Source: an uncultured Algibacter sp. (GTDB lineage: Bacteria; Bacteroidota; Bacteroidia; Flavobacteriales; Flavobacteriaceae). Taken from it: a stretch of DNA of 64,000 nt. Each line of letters opens with the position of its first letter. Position 1 is the stretch's first letter. Location of the stretch: the NCBI RefSeq assembly GCF_947495925.1, contig NZ_CANMAU010000006.1:191001-255000 (forward strand), given 5' to 3'. The translations under genes were made by a program, and so were the position numbers. A model generated the notes under the pieces. It was not told where the DNA came from. It was given only the letters and a program-made list of their open reading frames with translations, and made no database searches. Positions 52,987-62,120 of the stretch are shown one piece after another.

Positions 52987-53020
52987 ACTTTTCACTTTTC
53001 ACTTTTCACTTTTCACTTTC
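52987..53020 (+). repeat. Tandem heptamer repeat (ACTTTTC)n
   Basis: Four perfect tandem copies of ACTTTTC (52987-53014) and a partial fifth copy end 27 bases before the antiporter start codon. It lies in the promoter or leader, where copy number could change expression. Confidence 0.9.
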
Positions 53021-53046
53021 ATTTATCTTCGCTAAAAAATTTATTT

Positions 53047-53997
53047 ATGAGTATAGCCTTAGTTGTTATAGGTTTTATTTTATTAGTTGTGGGAGGTGAG
53101 TATTTGGTAAGATCGTCTGTAGCCTTATCATTTAAATTCAATATTTCTAAAATGGTTATTGGTATGACGGTAGTATCATTTGCGACTTCTGCTCCAGAGT
53201 TACTAGTAAGTCTTCAGGCAGCCTTGTCAGGTTCACCAGCTATTGCAATTAATAATGTGATTGGGTCAAATATTGCCAATATAGGTTTAGTGTTAGGTAT
53301 AACTGCTATGGTAGGTTCTATTCTAGTCGATAAATCGTTTTATAAACTTAATTGGCCAGTAATGATGTTGTTTTCTATGCTGTTATATTATTTCCTGAAA
53401 AACGATAATATATTATCTACTATAGAAGGTTTAGTTTTGTTTATTGGACTTATTGCTTTTCTTTATATACTCATTAAAAAAGCCAAAAAAGACGTGATTA
53501 TTGAGGAAGTTGATGATGCCCTAGCAGTTGTTTCAAATTTTAAAATAGGATTGTGGTTACTTATTGGAGCAGCCGCCCTTTATTTTGGAAGTGATTGGTT
53601 GGTGGAAGGTTCAAAAGAAATTGCACGTTCTGTAGGCGTAAGTGAGGCTGTAATAGGAGTGTCTTTAATTGCTATTGGTACTAGTGTGCCTGAATTGGCG
53701 GCATCGGTTATTGCTGCTGCTAAGCAAGAAAAAGCCATTTCTTTGGGGAACTTAATTGGCTCCAATATTTTTAATATTGGTTCTGTGTTAGGGTTAACTG
53801 CCTTGGTAAAACCTATTCCTGTTACGGAAACTGAAATATTGTCAAATGATATTTTTTGGATGCTTGGGTTTGCTGCAATTTTAGTCCCACTTATTCTTTT
53901 GCCTAAGAAATTACAAATAAGTAGATGGAAAGGCTTTGTTTTAGTTATTGGATACGGTGCCTTTATGTTTTTATTGTTTACCAAAGGGAAATTTTAG
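53047..53997 (+). CDS. Calcium/sodium antiporter (CaCA family)
   Basis: The 316-residue protein has about ten membrane helices and two inverted alpha repeats: GMTVVSFATSAPELLVSLQA with NNVIGSNIANIGLVLG in the first half, and GVSLIAIGTSVPELAASVIA with GNLIGSNIFNIGSVLG in the second. The acidic residues in both SAPE/SVPE motifs bind cations. It exchanges Na+ (or H+) for Ca2+ across the inner membrane (YrbG type). A tandem heptamer repeat sits in its leader. Confidence 0.95.
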   Translation: MSIALVVIGFILLVVGGEYLVRSSVALSFKFNISKMVIGMTVVSFATSAPELLVSLQAALSGSPAIAINNVIGSNIANIGLVLGITAMVGSILVDKSFYKLNWPVMMLFSMLLYYFLKNDNILSTIEGLVLFIGLIAFLYILIKKAKKDVIIEEVDDALAVVSNFKIGLWLLIGAAALYFGSDWLVEGSKEIARSVGVSEAVIGVSLIAIGTSVPELAASVIAAAKQEKAISLGNLIGSNIFNIGSVLGLTALVKPIPVTETEILSNDIFWMLGFAAILVPLILLPKKLQISRWKGFVLVIGYGAFMFLLFTKGKF

Positions 53998-54224
53998 CTT
54001 GGACTAAATTTGTTGTGGTTTTATATGATATCAAATGTTTTACAATAGTATTGTGAGTTTTTTTGATGTTAATTATATCTTATCTTCTAATTGCCTTCGT
54101 TATAGAATTTGGCTAATTTCGTTTAACTTATACTATTAAAGCATTTGTGTCTTAATTTTTTTAATATTCAAACGTTATTATATTCTAGGTTTAAAATATT
54201 TAAATAGCTTTATCTGTTAAATTT

Positions 54225-55238
54225 ATGTTGACAAATAATATCATTATATCTCTTGCTCACTTAGGGTTATTTCAGGGTTTTTTCCTTTTTATTTATCTTT
54301 TTACACTTAAAAAGGGTAATAAGACACTAAATGTATATTTAAGTTTAATTCTGTTAGGTTTAACAATAAGAATTGGGAAATCTATACTTGGTTATTATAC
54401 GCCATTAGAAGCTTGGCAGAAAAATATTGGTATATCAGGAAGCCTTATAGTTGGTCCTTTTTTATGGTTTTATGGCATTATCTTATTTCAAAAAAGCGCA
54501 ACTCTACCGAAAAAATATTATCTACATTTATTACCATTTTTACTTTTTGCTTTAATGTTAGCATATGTTCCTAGCAATGGTGATTCTGAGACGTTTTGGA
54601 ACTATGGCTTAGTCGTTTTGCATTTGGCTATTTATCTAATAATTTCTTGGCAATTATTAATAAAAAATAACTCGAAAACTAACTTAAAAGGATCTATATG
54701 GTATAAGAACATTCTCATTGGGGTAACTTTAATATGGATATACTATTTAAGTAATTTTTTGAATTTAAAACGTCATTACATATGGGGACCTATTTTTTAT
54801 TCATTTCTAATTTATGCTTTTACATATCTTTTTCTAAAACGTAAAAATTTTAATTTAGAGAGGTATGAAAACTCAAATTTAGACACAAAAAACTCTGCAG
54901 CATTATTTAAAAAGATTAAACATGTATTTGAAAAAGAACACCTCTTTTTAGAACCAACTGTTTCATTAAACACTTTATCTGAAAAACTATCAAAGAACTC
55001 AAAAGAAATTTCTCAATCAATAAATGAGAATGCACAACAAAATTTTAGAGAATTTGTAAATAATTATAGAATAGAAAAAGCAAAAACACAACTTCTTGAC
55101 ATTGAACATAAGCACAAAAAAATGGCTACTGTAGCATACGATTCTGGGTTTGGTACTGTTACGGCTTTTAATGTTGCTTTTAAAAAAAAAACTGGACTTA
55201 CACCTTCTGCATATCAAAAACAAAACTCTTTAGATTAA
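54225..55238 (+). CDS. Membrane-anchored AraC-family regulator
   Basis: The N-terminal half has seven membrane helices (about 1-210; LFQGFFLFIYLFTLKK, LNVYLSLILLGLTIRIGKSI), followed by a C-terminal AraC DNA-binding domain (about 235-335; VSLNTLSEKLSKNSKEISQSI, KMATVAYDSGFGTVTAFNVAFKKKTGLTPSAYQK). This layout is widespread in Flavobacteriia. It senses something at the membrane and acts locally. It is 83 bases before the ankyrin-type gene, the probable target. Confidence 0.92.
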   Translation: MLTNNIIISLAHLGLFQGFFLFIYLFTLKKGNKTLNVYLSLILLGLTIRIGKSILGYYTPLEAWQKNIGISGSLIVGPFLWFYGIILFQKSATLPKKYYLHLLPFLLFALMLAYVPSNGDSETFWNYGLVVLHLAIYLIISWQLLIKNNSKTNLKGSIWYKNILIGVTLIWIYYLSNFLNLKRHYIWGPIFYSFLIYAFTYLFLKRKNFNLERYENSNLDTKNSAALFKKIKHVFEKEHLFLEPTVSLNTLSEKLSKNSKEISQSINENAQQNFREFVNNYRIEKAKTQLLDIEHKHKKMATVAYDSGFGTVTAFNVAFKKKTGLTPSAYQKQNSLD

Positions 55239-55321
55239 CTTTTTCATTTTAAGATTCATGTTTATTAAAGAGTTTTGGTTTTAAAAGATTGATTTTAGCT
55301 CAAATAATTAAAACTAATATT

Positions 55322-55828
55322 ATGAATAGAAAATCATTTATTAAAAACTCATTAGGAGGTATTGTATTAGCCGGAACTGCTATTTCCCCAGTCTTATCAT
55401 TAGCTCAAACACTTCAAGAGCCAGAGCCTATTAATTTAAAATTAGTAAAAGAGTTTGTAGTTGCTGGGCATAAAAACTTAAATCTTGTAAAAGAAATGCT
55501 TCATGACCAACCTAACTTAATCTATGCACGATATGATTGGGGAAACTCAGATTTTGAAGAAGCTATTGAAGGGGCAGGACATATAGGAAATAAGGAAATT
55601 GCTAACTATTTGATTTCGCAGGGAGCACGAGTTAACTTATTTGTATTAACAATGTTGGGGAAAACAGATTTGGTTATACCAACTTTAGAGACTTATCCAG
55701 AATTAGTTTTTGCTAAGGGGCCACATGGTTTTACATTGCTTCATCATGCAAATGTTGGAGAGGCAAGTGATTTAAGTGATTATTTAAAAGAAAAAGGTCT
55801 AAAAGAAACTTTCGTTAAAATCAAATGA
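55322..55828 (+). CDS. Exported ankyrin-repeat-like protein
   Basis: The ATG at 55322 (MNRKSFIKNSLGGIVLAGTA) is preferred to the tracked start, as it begins a signal peptide of Tat-like style, though only one Arg precedes the hydrophobic part. The mature region (about 35-168) has ankyrin-like helix pairs: NLNLVKEMLHDQPNLIYARY, GNKEIANYLISQGARVNLFV, GFTLLHHANVGEASDLSDYL. It likely binds a partner protein in the envelope. It follows a membrane AraC-type regulator and overlaps a 40-codon ORF by four bases. Confidence 0.82.
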   Translation: MNRKSFIKNSLGGIVLAGTAISPVLSLAQTLQEPEPINLKLVKEFVVAGHKNLNLVKEMLHDQPNLIYARYDWGNSDFEEAIEGAGHIGNKEIANYLISQGARVNLFVLTMLGKTDLVIPTLETYPELVFAKGPHGFTLLHHANVGEASDLSDYLKEKGLKETFVKIK

Positions 55829-55947
55829 ACACATGTAGCGAAAAACATAGGGAGAAAACGTTAGATTTTAACGAAATATCAATTGCTAAATGGCTTAATA
55901 AATTGAAAGATAAAAGCTTAGGTGTTTTCTATGTTTCTTCATTGTAA
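55825..55947 (+). CDS. Possible small protein, 40 residues
   Basis: An ATG overlapping the ankyrin gene stop (ATGA) opens 40 codons to a TAA at 55945-55947: MNTCSEKHREKTLDFNEIS, then IAKWLNKLKDKSLGVFYVSSL. The overlap favours translational coupling, but length alone would also allow chance. It may be a remnant of a longer gene; nothing after it stays open. No family recognised. Confidence 0.35.
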   Translation: MNTCSEKHREKTLDFNEISIAKWLNKLKDKSLGVFYVSSL

Positions 55948-56094
55948 TTTAGTTTAATAATGTAACCAGCAAATATCTACTTAAAGATTGAGTTCGTCGA
56001 CTCAGGAGTAAGGGAGTAGTAAGCGCCCGAACCAATATACCGAACTTAATTTAGGGTAATAGTAACACCTAAATTTTAAAACTAATAGAGAGCT

Positions 56095-56133
56095 AAAAAA
56101 AAACGCCAACAAATACATGTTAGCGTTTTTTTT
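56095..56133 (-). terminator. Terminator of the glutamine synthetase II gene
   Basis: AAAAAAAACGCCAACA / TGTTAGCGTTTTTTTT with one mismatch. It lies 27 bases past the stop of the minus-strand gene and can work on both strands. Confidence 0.85.
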
Positions 56134-56159
56134 ATGAACAAAACTTTATGCTGTAATTA

Positions 56160-57182
56160 TTAAATCTTAGCCGATTTAACAGTTTTAATAATACGTCCAG
56201 CAATTTTATATGGATCTCCGTTAGAAGCAGGTCTTCTGTCTTCTAACCAACCTTTCCAACCTTTCTCTACTGTAATAATTGGAATACGTATTGAAGCACC
56301 TCTATCTGAAACACCCCAAGAGAAATCTGTAATAGCTGCAGTTTCGTGTAACCCTGTTAAACGTTGGTCGTTAAACTCACCGTAAACAGCAATATGTTCG
56401 TCTACAACATCACGGAAAGCTTCACATATTTTCCCATAAGTTTCTTCAGAACCACAAGTTCTTAAAGTGGTGTTAGAGAAGTTTGCGTGCATACCAGAAC
56501 CATTCCAATCCATATCTTTACCTAATGGTTTTGGATGGTAATCAATATAGTAACCATACTTTTCAGTTAAACGGTCTAGTAAATATCTAGCAATCCAGAT
56601 TTCATCTCCAGCTTTTTTAGCACCTTTTGCAAACAATTGGAATTCCCATTGTCCAGAAGCAACCTCTTGGTTAATTCCTTCAAAGTTTAACCCAGCATCA
56701 ATACATAAATCAGCATGTTCTTCAACTAGATCTCTACCGTGTGTGTTTTTACCGCCAACTGAACAGTAGTACATTCCTTGTGGTGCAGGATATCCTCCTA
56801 CAGGGAAACCTAATGGCAATTGAGTTGCAGTATCCATGATAAAATACTCTTGCTCAAAACCAAACCAGAAATCATTATCATCATCATCAATAGTTGCTCT
56901 ACCATTAGAAACGTGAGGTGTACCATCTGCATTCATTACCTCAGTCATTACTAAATAACCGTTGATTCTGTCTGGGTCTGGGTAAATTGCAACAGGAACT
57001 AATAAACAGTCAGAAGATCCGCCTTCTGCTTGTCTTGTTGATGATCCGTCAAAAGACCAGTTTCCTAGTTCTTCTAAAGTACCTTGAAAGTTTTCATGCT
57101 CTTCAACCTTAGTTTTACTTCTCAAGTTTTGAGTTGGAAAATACCCGTCTAACCAAAGGTATTCTAATTTAATTTTTGCCAT
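56160..57182 (-). CDS. Glutamine synthetase, type II (beta-grasp)
   Basis: Makes glutamine from glutamate, ammonia and ATP. The 340-residue length and motifs fit the eukaryote-type GSII: NWSFDGSSTRQAEGGSSDCLL (about 42-62), WFGFEQEYFIMD (catalytic Glu), INQEVASGQWEFQ, GKDMDWNGSGMHANFS (ATP loop), GLHETAAITDFSWGVSDRGASIRIP. It is divergent from the type III enzyme at 57448, 265 bases away. Having both forms side by side suggests shared nitrogen control; no adenylylation site is expected in either. Confidence 0.94.
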   Translation of the reverse strand: MAKIKLEYLWLDGYFPTQNLRSKTKVEEHENFQGTLEELGNWSFDGSSTRQAEGGSSDCLLVPVAIYPDPDRINGYLVMTEVMNADGTPHVSNGRATIDDDDNDFWFGFEQEYFIMDTATQLPLGFPVGGYPAPQGMYYCSVGGKNTHGRDLVEEHADLCIDAGLNFEGINQEVASGQWEFQLFAKGAKKAGDEIWIARYLLDRLTEKYGYYIDYHPKPLGKDMDWNGSGMHANFSNTTLRTCGSEETYGKICEAFRDVVDEHIAVYGEFNDQRLTGLHETAAITDFSWGVSDRGASIRIPIITVEKGWKGWLEDRRPASNGDPYKIAGRIIKTVKSAKI

Positions 57183-57447
57183 AATAAATATATTATAATT
57201 GAAATATTGAAAATAATATCACAAATATAAATTTTTATGTATTTACTTTAAATTTAATGGGGGTATTTTAATAAATGGTTAACTTATTTTTATTTATACC
57301 CTATTATTTTAGGGTTTATTTTAAAAAAAGACGATTATTTTATATAAATACTGAAAAAATGTTAACAAGAAATTTTTGAGTTGTAGGGTTTTATCCTTTG
57401 AGCTGATTACTTTTGTGATATAATTCATTTTCAAAACATTTTAAGAA

Positions 57448-59634
57448 ATGTCGATACTAAGATTTCACGCCATAAAAGAGTCGTTAGCTTTCAAGCCTGT
57501 TGTTATAGAAGAACATGAACGTCGCTCTGATTTGTTTGGGAAAAACGTGTTTAACGAAAATACGATGCGTCAATATTTAACAAAAGATGCATTTGTAGGG
57601 GTTAGAAACGCTGTTCAATTTGGAAAGAAAATAGATAGAAGTATTGCTGATCAGGTCGCATCCTCTATGAAAGATTGGGCCTTATCAAAAGGCGTGACAC
57701 ACTATACGCATTGGTTCCAGCCGCTTACGGGGTCAACGGCCGAAAAGCATGATGCTTTTTTTGAAACCCTTGGAGATGGTATGTCTATCGAGAAGTTTGG
57801 TGGGACGCAATTGGTACAGCAAGAGCCTGATGCCTCAAGCTTTCCTAGTGGTGGTATTAGAAACACCTTTGAAGCTAGGGGGTACACAGCTTGGGACCCT
57901 ACGTCGCCAGCATTTATTTATGGAACTACCTTGTGCATTCCAACAATATTTGTGGCCTATACAGGGGAGGCTTTAGATTATAAAACACCACTTTTACGAG
58001 CATTGCATGCTGTAGATGATGCAGCAACGGCGGTTTGTAGGTACTTTGATAAAAATGTAAAAAAGGTAACCTCTTCATTGGGTTGGGAGCAGGAATATTT
58101 TTTGGTTGATAAAATGTTGGCCGCTAGTCGACCAGATATCACATTAACGGGAAGGACTTTGTTAGGTCATTCTTCGGCTAAAGGGCAGCAGTTAGATGAT
58201 CATTATTTTGGTTCTATTCCAAATAGGGCGTTGAATTTTATGCGGGAGTTAGAGACTGAATGTATGTTTTTAGGGATTCCAGTAAAGACAAGACATAATG
58301 AAGTGGCTCCTAATCAATTTGAGCTGGCACCTATTTTTGAGGAAGCCAATTTGGCTGTAGATCATAATTCCTTATTAATGGATGTTATGGGGCGTGTGGC
58401 GTCACGTCACAATTTTAAAGTGCTTTTGCATGAAAAACCTTTTGCAGGGGTGAATGGTTCGGGAAAGCATAATAATTGGTCGCTTTCTACAGATACAGGG
58501 GTTAATTTATTAGCGCCTGGTAAAACACCTATGAGTAACCTGCAGTTTTTAACCTTTTTTGTTAATACAATAAAGGCAGTACATGGAAATGAAGCTTTGC
58601 TTAGAGCTGCCATAGCTTCGGCTAGTAATGATCATAGATTAGGGGCAAACGAAGCGCCACCGGCTATAATTTCGGTGTTTATTGGTGAACAGTTAACTAA
58701 AGTTTTAGAGGAGTTAGAAGGTGTAACTAAAGGAAAATTATCGCCTAAAGAAAAAACAGAACTTAAACTTAACGTAGTTGGTAAAATACCAGACGTATTA
58801 TTAGATAATACCGATAGGAATAGAACCTCTCCCTTTGCGTTCACAGGTAATAAATTTGAGTTTAGGGCGGTTGGTTCTACTGCAAATTGTGGTAATCCTA
58901 TGACGGTTTTAAATACCATTGTAGCTAAGCAATTAAAGGATTTTAAGAAAGAAGTGGATACTTTAATTAATAAGAAAGACTTAAAGAAAGATGAAGCTGT
59001 TTTTAATGTTTTAAGAGAGTATATAAAATCTACTAAAGATATTTTGTTTGAAGGAAATGGCTATGGTGAGGAATGGGAAAAAGAAGCCAAAAAACGTGGA
59101 TTAAGTAATAATAAAACAACGCCCGAAGCTTTAAAAGCACGAGTATCAAAAGCTAGTATTGATTTGTTTCAAGAAATGCAAGTGATGAGTGAAATTGAAA
59201 CGAAGGCCCGTTATGAAATTGAGATTGAGGCTTATATAAAGCATATTCAGATTGAAAGCAGGGTACTCGGTGATATTGCAAGAAATCATATTGTCCCAAC
59301 TGCTGTTAAATATCAGAATATTTTAATTGAAAATGTAAGAGGGTTAAAGGAGATTTTTGAAGAAAAGTACCATAACGTATCGAAAGAACAAGTTAATTTA
59401 ATTGAGGATATTTCAAATCACATTGCAGGGATAAATGCTAATGTTACAAAAATGATTGATGCGCGTAAAAAGGCTAATGGAGTGGAAGATGTTGAGAAAA
59501 GAGCTGAAGCCTATTGTAAAAATGTTAGAGTTTTGTTTGATGAGATTAGGTATCACTGCGATAAATTGGAGCTTTTAGTGGATGATGAAATATGGCCATT
59601 AACTAAATACAGAGAATTGTTGTTTACACGCTAG
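57448..59634 (+). CDS. glnN: Glutamine synthetase, type III
   Basis: A 728-residue GSIII, the dodecameric form common in Bacteroidota. The N-terminal part begins MSILRFHAIKESLAFKP; conserved GSIII stretches are FGKNVFNENTMRQYL, KDWALSKGVTHYTHWFQPLT, SLGWEQEYFLVD (catalytic Glu), KTRHNEVAPNQFELAPIFEE, NGSGKHNNWSLST and FRAVGSTANCGNPMTVLN. A TAnnTTTG element (TACTTTTG, 57408-57415) lies 33 bases before the start. It is divergent from GSII and followed by a terminator. Confidence 0.96.
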   Translation: MSILRFHAIKESLAFKPVVIEEHERRSDLFGKNVFNENTMRQYLTKDAFVGVRNAVQFGKKIDRSIADQVASSMKDWALSKGVTHYTHWFQPLTGSTAEKHDAFFETLGDGMSIEKFGGTQLVQQEPDASSFPSGGIRNTFEARGYTAWDPTSPAFIYGTTLCIPTIFVAYTGEALDYKTPLLRALHAVDDAATAVCRYFDKNVKKVTSSLGWEQEYFLVDKMLAASRPDITLTGRTLLGHSSAKGQQLDDHYFGSIPNRALNFMRELETECMFLGIPVKTRHNEVAPNQFELAPIFEEANLAVDHNSLLMDVMGRVASRHNFKVLLHEKPFAGVNGSGKHNNWSLSTDTGVNLLAPGKTPMSNLQFLTFFVNTIKAVHGNEALLRAAIASASNDHRLGANEAPPAIISVFIGEQLTKVLEELEGVTKGKLSPKEKTELKLNVVGKIPDVLLDNTDRNRTSPFAFTGNKFEFRAVGSTANCGNPMTVLNTIVAKQLKDFKKEVDTLINKKDLKKDEAVFNVLREYIKSTKDILFEGNGYGEEWEKEAKKRGLSNNKTTPEALKARVSKASIDLFQEMQVMSEIETKARYEIEIEAYIKHIQIESRVLGDIARNHIVPTAVKYQNILIENVRGLKEIFEEKYHNVSKEQVNLIEDISNHIAGINANVTKMIDARKKANGVEDVEKRAEAYCKNVRVLFDEIRYHCDKLELLVDDEIWPLTKYRELLFTR

Positions 59635-59648
59635 TGTTTAAAACTTCT

Positions 59649-59679
59649 AAAATCCTGTTTTAAAAAACAGGATTTTTTC
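59649..59679 (+). terminator. Terminator of glnN
   Basis: AATCCTGTTTT / AAAACAGGATT with a T tail, 15 bases after the stop. Confidence 0.88.
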
Positions 59680-59690
59680 ATTCAAAAAAT

Positions 59691-59698
59691 TACCTTTG
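59691..59698 (+). promoter_or_regulatory. -7 element (TACCTTTG) before purM
   Basis: A TAnnTTTG match 17 bases before the ATG, directly after the glnN terminator. Confidence 0.5.
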
Positions 59699-59715
59699 CA
59701 GCACAATATAATATT

Positions 59716-60894
59716 ATGAGTCAAGAAGTTTCAAAACGATACGCGCAACGTGGTGTTTCAGCATCAAAAGAAGATGTTCACAATGCTATAAAGAATATAG
59801 ATAAAGGTTTGTTTCCTAAAGCATTTTGCAAAATTGTTCCTGATTACTTGACTAATGATGATGATTATTGCCTGATTATGCATGCCGATGGTGCAGGAAC
59901 AAAATCATCATTGGCTTATATGTATTGGAAAGAAACGGGTGATGTTTCTGTTTGGAAAGGGATTGCGCAAGATGCGCTAATTATGAATATTGATGATTTG
60001 TTATGTGTTGGTGCTACCGATAATATTATGTTGTCTTCAACCATAGGGCGTAATAAAAACTTAATTCCGGGCGAGGTGCTTTCTGTTATTATAAATGGAA
60101 CAGAAGAATTGCTAGAGGATTTAAAATCGTTTGGTGTAACCATTCATTCTACTGGAGGTGAAACCGCTGATGTTGGAGATTTGGTAAGAACCATTATTGT
60201 TGATTCTACGGTAACAGCTAGAATGAAACGTGCTGATGTTATTGATAATGCTAATATTCAGGCTGGAGATGTTATTGTTGGTTTAGAGAGTTTTGGTCAA
60301 GCGTCTTATGAAAAAGATTATAATGGAGGTATGGGAAGTAATGGTTTAACTTCTGCCCGTCATGATGTGTTTAATAAGTATTTAGCCAAGAAATATCCCG
60401 AAAGTTTTGATGCTTCAGTTCCAGAGAATTTAGTGTATTCCGGTGGAGTTAAACTAACCGATGCGGTTGAAAATGCTCCAATTGATGCAGGTAAATTAGT
60501 ACTATCACCAACGCGCACTTACGCTCCAATTATTAAAAAGATTCTATCAAAGTATAATAGTGAAACTATTCACGGAATGGTGCATTGTTCTGGTGGTGCG
60601 CAAACTAAAATTCTTCATTTTGTGGATCAATTTCATATTATAAAAGATAATATGTTTGCCATTCCACCTTTATTTAAATTGATACAAGAGCAATCTAAAA
60701 CAGATTGGAAGGAAATGTATCAGGTATTTAATTGTGGACACAGAATGGAGTTGTATGTATCTCCTGATATAGCCGAAGAAATTATTGAAATTTCTAAATC
60801 TTTCAATGTTGATGCTCAAGTAATTGGGAGAGTTGAAAATTCAGAATCAAAAAGACTTACAATAAAATCTGAGTTTGGGGAGTTTACTTATTAA
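59716..60894 (+). CDS. purM: AIR synthase, PurM-type
   Basis: Phosphoribosylformylglycinamidine cyclo-ligase closes the imidazole ring in purine synthesis. The 392-residue protein has the AIRS N-terminal fold (ADGAGTKSSLAYMYW, DALIMNIDDLLCVGATDN) and HSTGGETADVGDLVRTIIVD, then the C-terminal domain with GLESFGQASYEKDYNGGMGSNGLTSARHD and HCSGGAQTKILHF. It is longer than E. coli PurM (345) and of the Bacteroidota subtype. It stands as a single-gene unit. Confidence 0.93.
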   Translation: MSQEVSKRYAQRGVSASKEDVHNAIKNIDKGLFPKAFCKIVPDYLTNDDDYCLIMHADGAGTKSSLAYMYWKETGDVSVWKGIAQDALIMNIDDLLCVGATDNIMLSSTIGRNKNLIPGEVLSVIINGTEELLEDLKSFGVTIHSTGGETADVGDLVRTIIVDSTVTARMKRADVIDNANIQAGDVIVGLESFGQASYEKDYNGGMGSNGLTSARHDVFNKYLAKKYPESFDASVPENLVYSGGVKLTDAVENAPIDAGKLVLSPTRTYAPIIKKILSKYNSETIHGMVHCSGGAQTKILHFVDQFHIIKDNMFAIPPLFKLIQEQSKTDWKEMYQVFNCGHRMELYVSPDIAEEIIEISKSFNVDAQVIGRVENSESKRLTIKSEFGEFTY

Positions 60895-60968
60895 TTTATT
60901 TGCTCTTTTTATTGGAATGGAATAGTTCTTGATAGTAAGGAGATTTGAAAAATTATTATAATCCAACC

Positions 60969-61928
60969 ATGAGAACCCTCGCAATACTAGTTTTTTCTCT
61001 CTTCTGTGTGTCTTCTTTTGGGCAACCTAACTGGCTTTTTATAAAAGAAAAAAAAGAGGAGTATACGGGTCCGCAATGGACAAGTAAGAGTAAAGCTGCA
61101 TTTGATATTAATGAAGCGGTTTTTGTGAATTGGAATGCTGGTGGTACAAATTCAATTTCAGGTTTACTAGATTTAAAAACGAAATTGAATTACAAGGATA
61201 AGTTTTTTGTATGGAATAATGATGCGCATTTACGCTATGGAATTAATGCTCAAGAAGAAAGGGAGGCAAGAAAAACTGATGATTTATTTGAAATAAATTC
61301 AAATTTAGGGTATCATGCTGATGATAAATCGAATTGGTATTATATGGCTCGTTTTAATTTTAGAACGCAATTAACTAATGGGTATAAGTATCCAAATACA
61401 GACGATCCCATTTCTAAATTTATGGCACCAGGCTACATTTTTTTTGGTGGAGGAATTGAATATGGAAGGAATATTGAAGAGTTGTCTTTTTATTTTTCAC
61501 CGCTAACTTTAAAAGGAACGTTTGTTTTGGATCAAGAATTGGCTGATGCGGGATCGTTTGGGGTTAAACCAGCGGAGTATGATGATGAAGGAAACTTGTT
61601 GGTTCCTGGTGAACAATTTAGAAAAGAGTTTGGTGTGTTATTAACAAATAGTTATGAGCTCGCTATAGCTAAGAATATAAACATGAAAAACCTTTTAAGT
61701 TTATATTCTGACTATTTAAATAGATTTGGGAATGTTGATGTGGATTGGCGACTAGATTTTGATTTTAAAGTAAACAGTTTTGTTAGAGCAACTTTGGGAT
61801 CGCATCTGAGGTATGATGACGACGTAAAAACAAAAGTACCTTCTGAAATTGAGGGAGAGTTTGATGAAGCTGGTGCTAAGGTGCAATGGAAGCAGTTTTT
61901 AGGCATTGGTGTGGCTTTCGATTTTTAA
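60969..61928 (+). CDS. DUF3078 outer-membrane-like protein
   Basis: The ATG at 60969 (MRTLAILVFSLFCVSSFGQ) gives a signal peptide; the tracked TTG at 60945 would put extra polar residues in front and is less likely, although AAGGAG lies just before it. The mature 300 residues carry the DUF3078 features: WTSKSKAAFDINEAVFVNWNAGGTNSI in parts, then beta strands ending WKQFLGIGVAFDF. It is probably an outer membrane barrel of unknown role. It follows purM by 74 bases on the same strand. Confidence 0.88.
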   Translation: MRTLAILVFSLFCVSSFGQPNWLFIKEKKEEYTGPQWTSKSKAAFDINEAVFVNWNAGGTNSISGLLDLKTKLNYKDKFFVWNNDAHLRYGINAQEEREARKTDDLFEINSNLGYHADDKSNWYYMARFNFRTQLTNGYKYPNTDDPISKFMAPGYIFFGGGIEYGRNIEELSFYFSPLTLKGTFVLDQELADAGSFGVKPAEYDDEGNLLVPGEQFRKEFGVLLTNSYELAIAKNINMKNLLSLYSDYLNRFGNVDVDWRLDFDFKVNSFVRATLGSHLRYDDDVKTKVPSEIEGEFDEAGAKVQWKQFLGIGVAFDF

Positions 61929-62120
61929 TTTTATATTTATTTCATCCTTAAATTATTTGTTAACTTTTAGATGTTGATAAATATTTACTCTGCTTAAAAT
62001 CAAGTAATTAACAATTAGTTGTTGTAAACTTTATGATTTTTATCATGTTTTAAGTTGTACATTTATGTTTAATTTATACTTTGTTTAAATCATTATTCCC
62101 TTTAAAACTTCTAACTATCA

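Noticed and set aside
53580-53984. 134-residue minus-strand ORF
   Set aside because: Shadow of the second alpha repeat of the antiporter; low stop frequency there follows from the coding bias.
61929-62120. Cobalamin riboswitch before the reductase gene
   Set aside because: No conserved B12-box-like segment or multi-helix folding potential is visible; the leader is simple AT-rich DNA.
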